Positions 1-6,847 of a DNA stretch of 9,659 bases are shown here, in pieces. The position numbers were made by a program, and so were the translations under genes. The DNA comes from JASFQI01 sp050115555 (lineage in GTDB: Bacteria; Desulfobacterota; DSM-4660; Desulfatiglandales; HGW-15), in the NCBI GenBank assembly GCA_050115555.1, contig JASFQI010000184.1:1-9659 (forward strand). The letters run 5' to 3'. The notes under the pieces were generated by a model. It did not search any database, was not told the origin of the DNA, and was given only the letters and a program-made list of their open reading frames with translations. The stretch's first letter is position 1, and every line of letters begins with the position of its first letter.

Positions 1-1
1 G

Positions 2-1234
2 CGGTTGCTTCAGGGGGCCTACGAGCACACGCCCTACTGGCGTGAGCTCATGGACGCACAAGGGATCCGGACAGCCGACATCCGATCTCTCCAGGACCTT
101 CAACGGTTCCCCTTGCTGGAGAAGCAAACCCTGCGTGAGCGGCGGGAGGACATGGTGTGGCGGAACGAAGGGAAGCGGGTACAGCTCGTGCGGACCAGCG
201 GGTCCACGAACGAGGCCCTGGAGTTTTACACCTCGTCCACGCGGGAGGCCCACATCAACGCGGCGCGCATGCGAGGGCACGAGTGGATTGGAGTCCGCCG
301 GGGCGAAAAGGAGATGTACTACTGGGGATCCCCTGTGGAACTGAGCAAGCAGGACCGGTACAAGCAGCTTCGGGATCGCCTGATCAACGACGGGCTCACG
401 AACGGGTTCGAGGTCACTCCCGAACGGGTGAAGGGTTACGTTGAGAAGTGGCTTGCCTGGCGACCCAAGTGCCTTTTCGGCTACCCGAGCACCTTTGTGC
501 TCACCGTTACCATGTGCGAAACCCTGAGCCTGGACCTGAAACAGCTCAGGTCTAGGGGATTGAAGGTCATTTCGACCACGAGCGAGATGCTTTCAGAGGC
601 GGATCGAAAACGGATCGAGGAAGGTTTTGGAGTGCCCGTATACGACTCGTATGGGCTGCGCGAGGGTGGTCTCGTTGGCCACGAATGCGCCCACCGGACC
701 ATGCACTGCATGGACGAGCAGGTGATTCTCGAGACGGTCGATCCGGAGACCCTGGAGCCGACCGACAGCGAGGGGGAACTGGTGGTGACGAACATCGTGG
801 GGCCGGCGTTTCCTGTCATCCGGTACCGCACGGGCGACATCGTGAAGCTCTCCAAGGAGCCGTGTGCGTGCGGGAGGGCGTTGTCGAGCCTGGAGATCAG
901 CGGGGGCCGGGCCGTGGAGTTCATTGTCACCAGGGATGGGAAATGGGTGGTGGGATACTCGTTCATCTATATTGCCCGTTCGGTCCCGGGAATCGTCAAG
1001 TTCCAGGTCGTTCAGGAGGAGATCGGGACGATTCAGATTCGCCTGGTGGTAGACGAGCGCTTTCCGAGCGACGGCGCGGAGCGGGTCCGGGACCAGGCGG
1101 CCAAGCGGCTCGGAAGCGATGATCGCATTCTCGTGGAGATTGTAGAGGACATTCAACCCGCCCCTTCAGGGAAGTACCGGCCGGTCATCAGCAAGGTAGC
1201 GGAGGAGCGGTATCAGAGAAGGGCCTTTTCCTGA
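2..1234 (+). CDS. CapK/phenylacetate-CoA ligase-like adenylate-forming enzyme, 5' partial
   Basis: Adenylate-forming (ANL superfamily) enzyme of the CapK / coenzyme F390 synthetase / phenylacetate-CoA ligase group, which activates a carboxylic acid with ATP. The reading frame is open to the left edge and begins with AYEHTPYWREL, which matches the N-terminal region of the family but not its very start, so the true start lies outside the window. Numbering from the TTG at base 5: the ATP-binding motif RTSGSTNEALEFY is at about 63-75, YDSYGLREGG (A5-like, nucleotide binding) at 213-222, YRTGDI (A7) at 274-279, a small CACGR cysteine motif at 287-291, and PSGKYRPVIS with the A10-type lysine (K390) at 387-396. 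The catalytic set is therefore complete. No signal peptide or membrane segment is visible in the part present, so it is probably cytosolic. Relatives are common in capsule and exopolysaccharide clusters, where the substrate is usually unknown. The family is clear; the substrate cannot be told. Confidence 0.88.
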   Translation, partial: RLLQGAYEHTPYWRELMDAQGIRTADIRSLQDLQRFPLLEKQTLRERREDMVWRNEGKRVQLVRTSGSTNEALEFYTSSTREAHINAARMRGHEWIGVRRGEKEMYYWGSPVELSKQDRYKQLRDRLINDGLTNGFEVTPERVKGYVEKWLAWRPKCLFGYPSTFVLTVTMCETLSLDLKQLRSRGLKVISTTSEMLSEADRKRIEEGFGVPVYDSYGLREGGLVGHECAHRTMHCMDEQVILETVDPETLEPTDSEGELVVTNIVGPAFPVIRYRTGDIVKLSKEPCACGRALSSLEISGGRAVEFIVTRDGKWVVGYSFIYIARSVPGIVKFQVVQEEIGTIQIRLVVDERFPSDGAERVRDQAAKRLGSDDRILVEIVEDIQPAPSGKYRPVISKVAEERYQRRAFS

Positions 1235-1255
1235 GTCCGGAGTTCCTTTGACTCC
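1233..1255. terminator. small hairpin between convergent genes, possible weak bidirectional terminator
   Basis: GGAGT (1239-1243) and ACTCC (1251-1255) can form a 5-bp stem with a 7-base loop. GAGTC (1233-1237) and GACTC (1250-1254) form an alternative stem. It starts at the stop codon of the CapK-type gene and ends just before the stop codon of the convergent M55 gene. There is no T-tract on either side, so intrinsic termination would be weak. Confidence 0.2.
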
Positions 1256-1259
1256 TCCA

Positions 1260-2045
1260 TCAGCACTGCCACTCCAGCATGCTCGGCAGGGTGGCCCGAA
1301 GGGTCAGAGGTCCGGCCAAGCGCCATCCCTTTCGGCGGATTCTTGCCTTGAGTGCCTGAATGGGCTTTTTGAAATGAATCTCCACGCGGGGGGGACGTCG
1401 GAAGGTAAAGGGCTTCATTTCATGGATGCGGCCCAGCGCTCTGGATACCCCCTCGTAGATTTCCTCAACAGCGACGGCGGGGTGCTTGCTAAAGGCGCAG
1501 TTCCTTCCCAGCCCTTGCTTGGTGGCAACCGTTTCGATACAGGGCATGAACTGCAGGGCCTCTTCGCATCCATGATCATCGCTTGCAAGGAAGATCAGGG
1601 GAACGCCGAACTCCCCGGCGACCGAGGCATCCAGAGCAATCTCACCGGCGCTCCGACCGTTTACTCGCACCTCCCGGAACGCATCCGGGCTGTAGGTGTG
1701 CGCAAGAACACCGTTGGGTGTGCCTTCCATGGCGTGATATCCGATCATGAGCACCCCGGAAAACGTTTCATCCAGGCCGGGAAACCGTCTGCCGAAGCCC
1801 GTTCCCAGCATGACCTCCACGCCGGGAGGAAGCCGGTCGAACACAAGATTGGAGCCGAACCCGTGATTGTCCCACACGACAACCCGTTCCGCTCCGGCGT
1901 CCAGAAGCGCGCGGGCCGCTGCATCGGTTTCACGCGTGGCCTGCTCCCGGGCAAAGGGCATGTCCCGGGAAAGGCTTAACGCCCTTCCCGGATCCCCGAC
2001 AACGCAAGCCGGTCCATCGCAGTCTACACCGATCAGGAATTTCAT
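1260..2045 (-). CDS. M55-family D-aminopeptidase (DppA-like)
   Basis: Peptidase family M55 protein, 261 residues, close to the roughly 270 residues of Bacillus DppA. The family is a zinc-dependent aminopeptidase that releases D-amino acids from small peptides, typically in peptide or peptidoglycan recycling. Visible signatures, numbered from the chosen start: GVDCDG at 6-11 (metal ligand D8; DppA has Glu where this has D10), VWDNHG at 57-62 (H61), GYHAMEG at 102-108 (H104), LAHTYS at 114-119 (H116, equivalent to the proposed catalytic His) and NGRSAGE at 129-135 (E135). The frame runs open upstream to a GTG at 2114, but family proteins begin with MK-x-x-I-x-x-D, so the ATG at 2045 is preferred. 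The ribosome-binding site is poor. There is no signal peptide, so it is cytosolic. It is convergent with the CapK-type gene and divergent from the TPR gene. The family call is firm; the substrate is unknown. Confidence 0.9.
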   Translation of the reverse strand: MKFLIGVDCDGPACVVGDPGRALSLSRDMPFAREQATRETDAAARALLDAGAERVVVWDNHGFGSNLVFDRLPPGVEVMLGTGFGRRFPGLDETFSGVLMIGYHAMEGTPNGVLAHTYSPDAFREVRVNGRSAGEIALDASVAGEFGVPLIFLASDDHGCEEALQFMPCIETVATKQGLGRNCAFSKHPAVAVEEIYEGVSRALGRIHEMKPFTFRRPPRVEIHFKKPIQALKARIRRKGWRLAGPLTLRATLPSMLEWQC

Positions 2046-2136
2046 TCTCGTTTGCTCATGGATTTCGTACACATCAACGTACTGTGAGGGATCTGCGTAG
2101 CTCCTGGGAGGCACTCAGAAGCAAAAGGCCTATATG

Positions 2137-2165
2137 ACCATACAGACATTCAAGGTAGGCGTCAA
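2137..2165 (-). promoter_or_regulatory. candidate sigma70 promoter for the M55 gene
   Basis: On the minus strand, TTGACG (2165-2160, five of six matches to the -35 consensus) is followed by a 17-base spacer and TATGGT (2142-2137, four of six matches to the -10 consensus). It points at the M55 gene with a predicted leader of about 85 bases, which suits the ATG at 2045 better than the upstream GTG at 2114. This is a motif match only. Confidence 0.35.
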
Positions 2166-2299
2166 CAAGATGTCGCACGCAGGTTCTATCAGGGTGGCGG
2201 ATGCGTGCTGGCATTGTATGTCACAGATCTCGTCCGTTGCCAGGAAAAAAAGGAAAGAGATTTCCAAGAATATACAATTTATGTGGCAGGGAAAAAGCA

Positions 2300-2896
2300 A
2301 TGGAAAGCATAAAAAAAATACCTATATATCCTAATATATATTTTATTATGATGATGATATTTATATATTTTTTTGCAGTATGCGTAGTTGATGTTAATGC
2401 TGAAACCAAACCGCTATACGATAGATATTTATCGCTGGCCATAAAGCTTCAGAAACAGAAAAAATATAAGCAGGCGGATGCAGTATTCACAAAAGCATTA
2501 ATGAAATATCCGAATATATGTAAACTTTACTTTTTTCGGGCGGAGTTACGCAAAGACTATTTGGGAAATTGTCGGGCAGCCATAAAAGATTATACAATGG
2601 CACTCAAATTGAAGACGAATTTAGTCGGAATACATCCAAAAGCCTATTATAAGCGAGGTCTATGTATGTATTCGCTTGGATTACACCATTATGCAATTAA
2701 TGATTTTACGAACTGTTTAAGGATAAAGCCAAACTATGGGGGTAGGGTTTACCTCGCAAGGGCAAGGGCTCACGCTAAATTAAGTATGATATCGGAAGCC
2801 ATGCGGGATCTGCACTTAACAGTGAAATACAATCCTGAATATGCTGAAACTGTTTATGATTTGAAGATGAAAATATTGCAAGGTAGGTTTAAATAA
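2300..2896 (+). CDS. exported TPR-repeat protein, AT-rich, function unknown
   Basis: 198-residue protein with an N-terminal signal sequence followed by tetratricopeptide repeats. Residues 1-34 have a basic start (MESIKK), a long hydrophobic core (about 14-30) and a plausible signal peptidase I site after VNA (34/35). The rest breaks into about four TPR-like units: about 40-73 (AIKLQKQKKYKQADAVFTKA), 74-107, 114-146 (YYKRGLCMYSLGLHHYAI) and 147-180, each with the usual G/A and Y/F positions and a closing P. Such proteins are normally periplasmic or membrane-tethered protein-interaction scaffolds. The ATG at 2300 is chosen because it starts the signal peptide and has an AGGGA-like sequence about 8 bases upstream; an upstream in-frame ATG at 2201 would add 33 residues that spoil the signal. 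The gene is very AT-rich, with several 60-base lines at 23-40% G+C, unlike its flanks. This suggests transfer. No specific family was recognised. Confidence 0.8.
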   Translation: MESIKKIPIYPNIYFIMMMIFIYFFAVCVVDVNAETKPLYDRYLSLAIKLQKQKKYKQADAVFTKALMKYPNICKLYFFRAELRKDYLGNCRAAIKDYTMALKLKTNLVGIHPKAYYKRGLCMYSLGLHHYAINDFTNCLRIKPNYGGRVYLARARAHAKLSMISEAMRDLHLTVKYNPEYAETVYDLKMKILQGRFK

Positions 2897-2994
2897 TATA
2901 ATATTATTTGAATAATATTTATAAAAGCAATTTTGTATTGCATCAAAGTAGGGCATAGGTTTTGATAAAGCTATAAATAATATCATTATGTTCA
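2897..2994 (+). other. extremely AT-rich spacer with AT-only inverted repeat
   Basis: The spacer between the TPR gene and the 7-helix protein begins at about 15% G+C in the line 2881-2940. It holds a perfect 9-base inverted repeat, AATATTATT (2900-2908) and AATAATATT (2911-2919), right after the TPR stop codon. Being all A/T with a 2-base loop it would be a weak hairpin, so it is not called a terminator. No convincing -35/-10 pair was found before the next gene. Confidence 0.4.
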
Positions 2995-3924
2995 ATGATC
3001 ATGCTAAGCATTACTCTTTTTATCCTATTTGATTTGCCGAGTATGCCTTATAATGTTAATGAATTGCTAATGACACGTAATCCTCTCATCTCTTCCATTT
3101 TGTTTGTCATTTATATGTACTTAAGTTTTGGGGTCCCGATCCTGTACGCTCAATTGAGTGTTTATCGTGAACGAAAGGTCTTTATCTATTTAGCAATACT
3201 GATTATTCATTGTATCATCTCTTATATTATGCTTCGATTTGCAGTTCCTATGGAAAGCATCGGGGACATCGTCGGCGCACCTATCCTTTCTTGGCCATGG
3301 GAGTTGGAAACTATTGTTCGCTTTATCCCATTATACTTCGTAGTCATTTTCTCTATTACCTTTGCCGCGGTCATTTGTTTGGTCATTTATATGGGAGCAA
3401 GAACAACCGTTCTTATGGAGCGTATGCTATTCGGGGCCATCTTTCTTCCTTTAAGTCACTGGGTTGTTGTGAGGAAGGCGGCTACAGATAACCTGGTGGA
3501 GCTCATGGACGGAGGAGGAACTGTGCTGACCAGCCTGCTAATTTGGCTTTGCATTCTGGCGCTCGCCCTGACCGCTTCGCAAATCGCCCTTTTAGCCACA
3601 CGGATCCGCAGAAAAGTGCTGGGATTTTCCCTGGCGTCCTTCTTGTGCTCATTCCCTGGAGCGTTTCTGTGTTTGCATTACGCCACCGAGCACCACATTG
3701 TGAAGTATGGAAAGGAATTTTCTGCACTCCAGTTCCTTCTCAGCACGGATCGCGAAAACTATGCCCAGTTGCCCGAGCTGCTGATTCGATATGCCATGGC
3801 ACACATCGGATTGGTTTTCTTGATTGCTTTTGTGCAGGTGCCGTTTTGGGTTTGGATTGTGCATAGGAAAAGCGAGGGGGCAATCCAGGGGCGACCTGCC
3901 TTTGGAAAGTCTTCCCGGTTTTGA
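2995..3924 (+). CDS. polytopic membrane protein of about seven helices, unknown function
   Basis: 309 residues, largely hydrophobic. Likely membrane segments are at about 3-13 (weak), 31-52, 62-84, 108-134, 142-158, 178-201, 208-229 and 266-289, so seven helices plus a possible short first one. A polar, conserved-looking stretch, VPMESIGDIVGAPILSWPWE (84-103), followed by LETIVRF, lies between two helices and would be the place to look for function. It resembles in style the DIxG loops of VanZ-like proteins, but I cannot assign it to that family. It is followed after 38 bases by the VanZ-like gene on the same strand, so the two are probably co-transcribed and may work together. G+C rises along the gene: about 30-35% for the first 125 bases, 58% at 3241-3300, 37% at 3301-3360, then 52-58% beyond 3420. 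The start has a poor ribosome-binding site; an in-frame stop at 2974 limits upstream extension. Confidence 0.75.
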   Translation: MIMLSITLFILFDLPSMPYNVNELLMTRNPLISSILFVIYMYLSFGVPILYAQLSVYRERKVFIYLAILIIHCIISYIMLRFAVPMESIGDIVGAPILSWPWELETIVRFIPLYFVVIFSITFAAVICLVIYMGARTTVLMERMLFGAIFLPLSHWVVVRKAATDNLVELMDGGGTVLTSLLIWLCILALALTASQIALLATRIRRKVLGFSLASFLCSFPGAFLCLHYATEHHIVKYGKEFSALQFLLSTDRENYAQLPELLIRYAMAHIGLVFLIAFVQVPFWVWIVHRKSEGAIQGRPAFGKSSRF

Positions 3925-3962
3925 GTCAAGGGCTCGTCCGTCTAAGAGGCACGGACTCGTTG

Positions 3963-5360
3963 ATGTTGAACAACAAGGAAAGACCTGAAGGGCCCTCAAC
4001 GGTTGAACGGCTCCCGGGACGGAAGTGGTTGCTTCTGGGCGCTGCATGCAGCCTTCTTTTTGTGTTGTATGGGAGCTTGATCCCTTTTGATTATCAAGCA
4101 GTGCCCATGCCTGAAGCCTGGGAGGCGTTTAAGACGATGGCGCTGCAGGGATTCAAGATCCGGTCCCGCGCCGATGTGGGGGGCAATTTTTTGTTAATGG
4201 TGCCGGCAGGATTTTTCGGCATGGGGCTTGTGTGGGCCAGGGGTGGGCGTTTTCTGAACATCCTGATAGGGGTCGTGGTGTTGATTGTATGCCTTGCTGT
4301 CAGCTGTATTAGTGAGTTCAGCCAGATCTTTTTGCGGAGAAGGACCTCTGCATTGAGCGATATCGTGATGCAAACGAGCGGGGCTGTCGCAGGCATCTCT
4401 GCATGGTTTTTGTGGGGCCGGGACATTTGGAGGCGCCTGTTTGAGAGGAATGAAAAGGAAGGGAGCCTGAGCTCTGCAGAAAAGATTCTCTGGGGGTATC
4501 TCATTGTTTTGATTTTCTATCATATAGCCCCGCTGGATGTGATCATCAGCCCGGTGGCCATTTATCATAAGTTCACGGCCGGTCGACTTGTTCTAGTCCC
4601 TTTCTCGTTCGACTACGGCAGCTTGGCTGCCTTTGCTTATGCCACTGTGACGGACTTCCTTATCTGGTCGCCTGTGGGATTCCTGTGGATCTTGACCGGC
4701 AAAAAAAGCCCTGGTCAAGCCTGGCTCTGGGCGGTGTGCGCGGTGACGATCGTGGAGGCAATTCAGATCTTCATCGGATCGCGGATTTTCGATGTGACGG
4801 ATATCCTGTTGGGGATCGTTGGGAGTGGAACGGGTATCCTGCTGGGGCTGAAAATGCCGTCCCAGGTGAAGGGTAGGTCCAGACCCAAAGGTGGAGGGAG
4901 TGCACGGTATCGATTAACCTGGGTGGGGCTCGTTCTGGCTTGCTTTTGGTGCCTTGTTCTGGCTGCAGTGTTCTGGTACCCTTACGAGTTCAGGATTGAG
5001 AGAGCTTTCGTGGAAGGGCAGATCGAGCACTTCTTTCGGGTCCCGTTTTTCGCCTACTATTACAGCCAACCTCTTCATGCGTTCAGTGCCATGCTCAGGA
5101 AAATCCTGTTCTTTGTTCCTTTAGGGGCTTTTGTAGGGGTGGCCTTACAGCCTTTTCGGAGGGATAGCCTCAATTCCCTGTTTCTCTTTCTCTCCCTGCT
5201 TCTCATCACGGGCGTGGGAATGGGAATCGAACTCGGGCAGGTCATTATGCCTCGAAAAATTTCCGACAGTACGGACCTGTTTTTCGAGGTCGTAGGGGGG
5301 GTGTTCGGGTATTGTCTCATTCAGTTCATTGCTGTGAGAAAAGAGCGAAAAAATAAATAA
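3963..5360 (+). CDS. membrane protein with three tandem VanZ-like modules
   Basis: 465 residues from the ATG at 3963; an in-frame TTG at 3921 overlapping the previous stop codon would add 14 residues. VanZ-like domains are membrane modules named after the teicoplanin-resistance accessory protein VanZ; their biochemical role is not settled. Numbering from the ATG, three modules show the pattern P-F/Y, then a x-F/L-x-x-x-P-x-G helix, then E-x-x-Q, then a D-rich loop. Module 1: SLIPFDY 38-44, GNFLLMVPAGFFG 74-86, EFSQIF 118-123, SALSDIVMQTSG 129-140. Module 2: LVPFSFDYG 211-219, DFLIWSPVGFL 231-241, EAIQIF 265-270, FDVTDILLGIVG 276-287. Module 3: WYPYEF 338-343, KILFFVPLGAFVG 380-392, IELGQVI 422-428, DSTDLFFEVVGG 435-446. 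Charged linkers separate the modules (about 154-174 and 298-316). Most VanZ proteins have one module. It lies between the 7-helix gene and the dehydrogenase, in a polysaccharide-type locus. Family confident; function unknown. Confidence 0.87.
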   Translation: MLNNKERPEGPSTVERLPGRKWLLLGAACSLLFVLYGSLIPFDYQAVPMPEAWEAFKTMALQGFKIRSRADVGGNFLLMVPAGFFGMGLVWARGGRFLNILIGVVVLIVCLAVSCISEFSQIFLRRRTSALSDIVMQTSGAVAGISAWFLWGRDIWRRLFERNEKEGSLSSAEKILWGYLIVLIFYHIAPLDVIISPVAIYHKFTAGRLVLVPFSFDYGSLAAFAYATVTDFLIWSPVGFLWILTGKKSPGQAWLWAVCAVTIVEAIQIFIGSRIFDVTDILLGIVGSGTGILLGLKMPSQVKGRSRPKGGGSARYRLTWVGLVLACFWCLVLAAVFWYPYEFRIERAFVEGQIEHFFRVPFFAYYYSQPLHAFSAMLRKILFFVPLGAFVGVALQPFRRDSLNSLFLFLSLLLITGVGMGIELGQVIMPRKISDSTDLFFEVVGGVFGYCLIQFIAVRKERKNK

Positions 5361-5536
5361 TCAACGCGGACAGCCGCGGGCAGGAATGCGTGATGCGATC
5401 GGCAGGATGGGCTGTTTGTAAAGAGAATTACTGCGCGCCAATAAACGCGGTCACATGGGGCTCACAATGAGTTTGGGATTGGAATACATTCAAATCGCAC
5501 CACAGAAGGGCGACAGGACTGTACTGGAGATTTGGG
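5361..5536 (+). other. intergenic region upstream of the nucleotide-sugar dehydrogenase
   Basis: 176 bases without a gene. A small hairpin, CGCGG (5365-5369) with CCGCG (5374-5378) around a 4-base loop, lies just after the VanZ stop codon, but no T-tract follows. I searched for -35/-10 and sigma54 -24/-12 patterns and found none that is convincing, though the size of the gap makes a promoter for the dehydrogenase operon likely here. A good ribosome-binding site, GGAG at 5526-5529, lies 7 bases before the ATG at 5537. Confidence 0.4.
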
Positions 5537-6847
5537 ATGCTTGATTATGATTCACTGGAGACTGGAGAAGGGAAGATCGCGGTAGTCGGTTTGGGGTATG
5601 TGGGCCTTCCCCTGCTGGTGCACTTAGCCGATCATTTTGATGTGGTCGGGTTTGACATCAATGAGAAGCGGGTCGCCGAGCTCGCATCGGGGAAGGATCG
5701 AACGGGTGAGGTGTTGCCGGAAGACCTGCGTCAAAGAACGATCCACTACACGAGCACGCCGGAGGCCCTGCGAGATTGCAGGCTGGTCATCGTGGCTGTG
5801 CCTACGCCCATCGACGCTCATAATCGACCGGACTTGACCCCCTTGGTCAAGTCCTCGGCCACAGTCGGCGGACAGCTCAATCAGGGAAGCTGCGTGGTGT
5901 ACGAGTCCACGGTCTATCCCGGGGCCACGGAGGAGGTGTGCGTGCCGATTTTGGAGCAGGCGTCTGGGCTGGTGTTTGGAAAGGGTTTCACGGTGGGGTA
6001 CTCGCCGGAGCGCATCAACCCCGGGGACAAGGTTCACACGGTGGATCGCATCGTCAAGGTGGTCTCCGGGTCGGACTCAGCCACCTGTGACCTCCTTGCA
6101 AAGGTCTATGGAAAGGTCACGCAGGCCGGAGTGCATAAAGCCTCCAGCATAAAAGTGGCCGAGGCGGCCAAGGTGATCGAGAACACCCAGCGCGACCTCA
6201 ACATTGCGCTGATGAACGAGCTTGCCATGATCTTCCACCGCATGGGAATCAACACGAATGACGTGCTCGAGGCTGCCGGCACAAAGTGGAACTTTCTCCC
6301 GTTTCGACCGGGCCTCGTGGGGGGGCACTGCATCGGTGTGGATCCGTACTACTTGACCTTCAAGGCGGAATCCCTGAAGTACCACCCCGAGATGATTCTC
6401 GCGGGTCGGCGGATCAACGACGGCATGGGCAAGGTGGTGGCAGAGCGCATGGTCAAGCTTCTCATTCGGGCGGAGAAACAGGTGCGCAAGGCCAGGGTCG
6501 CGGTGCTGGGCCTCACGTTCAAGGAGGATGTCCCGGATATTCGAAACACCAAGGTGATAGACATCGTTCATGAGCTCGAGGACTACGGAGTGGAGGTGCT
6601 GGTGCATGATCCCGTGGCGGACAGTGCGGAAGCCTTCGAGCACTATGGTATCGAGCTGCATTCCGTGGAGACGCTTTCGGGGGCTGACGGTGTGATCGTG
6701 GCCGTAGGCCATCAGGCATACCGGGATCTGGGCCTTCGGGGAATCTCCGCCATGTGCCGGGACGGCGTGCCGATCGTGTTGGATGTAAAGGCCCTGTTCA
6801 GCAACGAGGAGGCCGCGGAATTCGGGATTCGGTATGGGCGGTTGTAA
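5537..6847 (+). CDS. tviB: UDP-N-acetylhexosamine 6-dehydrogenase (TviB/WbpO type)
   Basis: Nucleotide-sugar dehydrogenase, 436 residues, the normal family length. It oxidises C6 of UDP-GlcNAc or UDP-GalNAc with two NAD+ to give the uronic acid used in capsules and O-antigens. The Rossmann motif GLGYVGLP is at 18-25 and VVGFDIN at 36-42; YESTVYPGATEE is at 122-133, YSPERINPGD at 155-164, the central-domain helix VAEAAKVIENTQRDLN at 207-222, and the catalytic cysteine in VGGHCIGVDPYY is C265. The C-terminal UDP-binding part contains LGLTFKEDVPDIRNTKVID (324-342) and AVGHQAY (389-395). The wording of the catalytic and NTQRDLN segments is that of the Vi-antigen enzyme TviB and its relatives rather than UDP-glucose dehydrogenase (Ugd). 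GlcNAc versus GalNAc specificity cannot be decided from sequence. The start has a good SD (GGAG, spacing 7). It overlaps the next gene by 14 bases, so the two are almost certainly one transcript. All key residues are present. Confidence 0.94.
   Translation: MLDYDSLETGEGKIAVVGLGYVGLPLLVHLADHFDVVGFDINEKRVAELASGKDRTGEVLPEDLRQRTIHYTSTPEALRDCRLVIVAVPTPIDAHNRPDLTPLVKSSATVGGQLNQGSCVVYESTVYPGATEEVCVPILEQASGLVFGKGFTVGYSPERINPGDKVHTVDRIVKVVSGSDSATCDLLAKVYGKVTQAGVHKASSIKVAEAAKVIENTQRDLNIALMNELAMIFHRMGINTNDVLEAAGTKWNFLPFRPGLVGGHCIGVDPYYLTFKAESLKYHPEMILAGRRINDGMGKVVAERMVKLLIRAEKQVRKARVAVLGLTFKEDVPDIRNTKVIDIVHELEDYGVEVLVHDPVADSAEAFEHYGIELHSVETLSGADGVIVAVGHQAYRDLGLRGISAMCRDGVPIVLDVKALFSNEEAAEFGIRYGRL

Noticed and set aside
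593..1156. 187-codon minus-strand frame inside the CapK-type gene
   Set aside because: The plus-strand frame carries all the adenylate-forming motifs; the opposite frame is rich in H, R and P and matches nothing.
1248..1979. 243-codon open frame on the + strand opposite the M55 gene
   Set aside because: It is the antisense shadow of a clear M55 gene, and the translation shows no family motif.
2237..2276. TTGCCA and TATACA as a promoter for the TPR gene
   Set aside because: The spacing is 28 bases, far from 17. TATACA alone is not significant in such AT-rich DNA.
2900..2919. AT-only inverted repeat as an intrinsic terminator
   Set aside because: An all-A/T stem with a 2-base loop would not be stable enough, and such repeats are expected by chance at about 15% G+C.
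5365..5378. CGCGG/CCGCG hairpin as a terminator after the VanZ gene
   Set aside because: The stem is only 5 bp and no T-tract follows.
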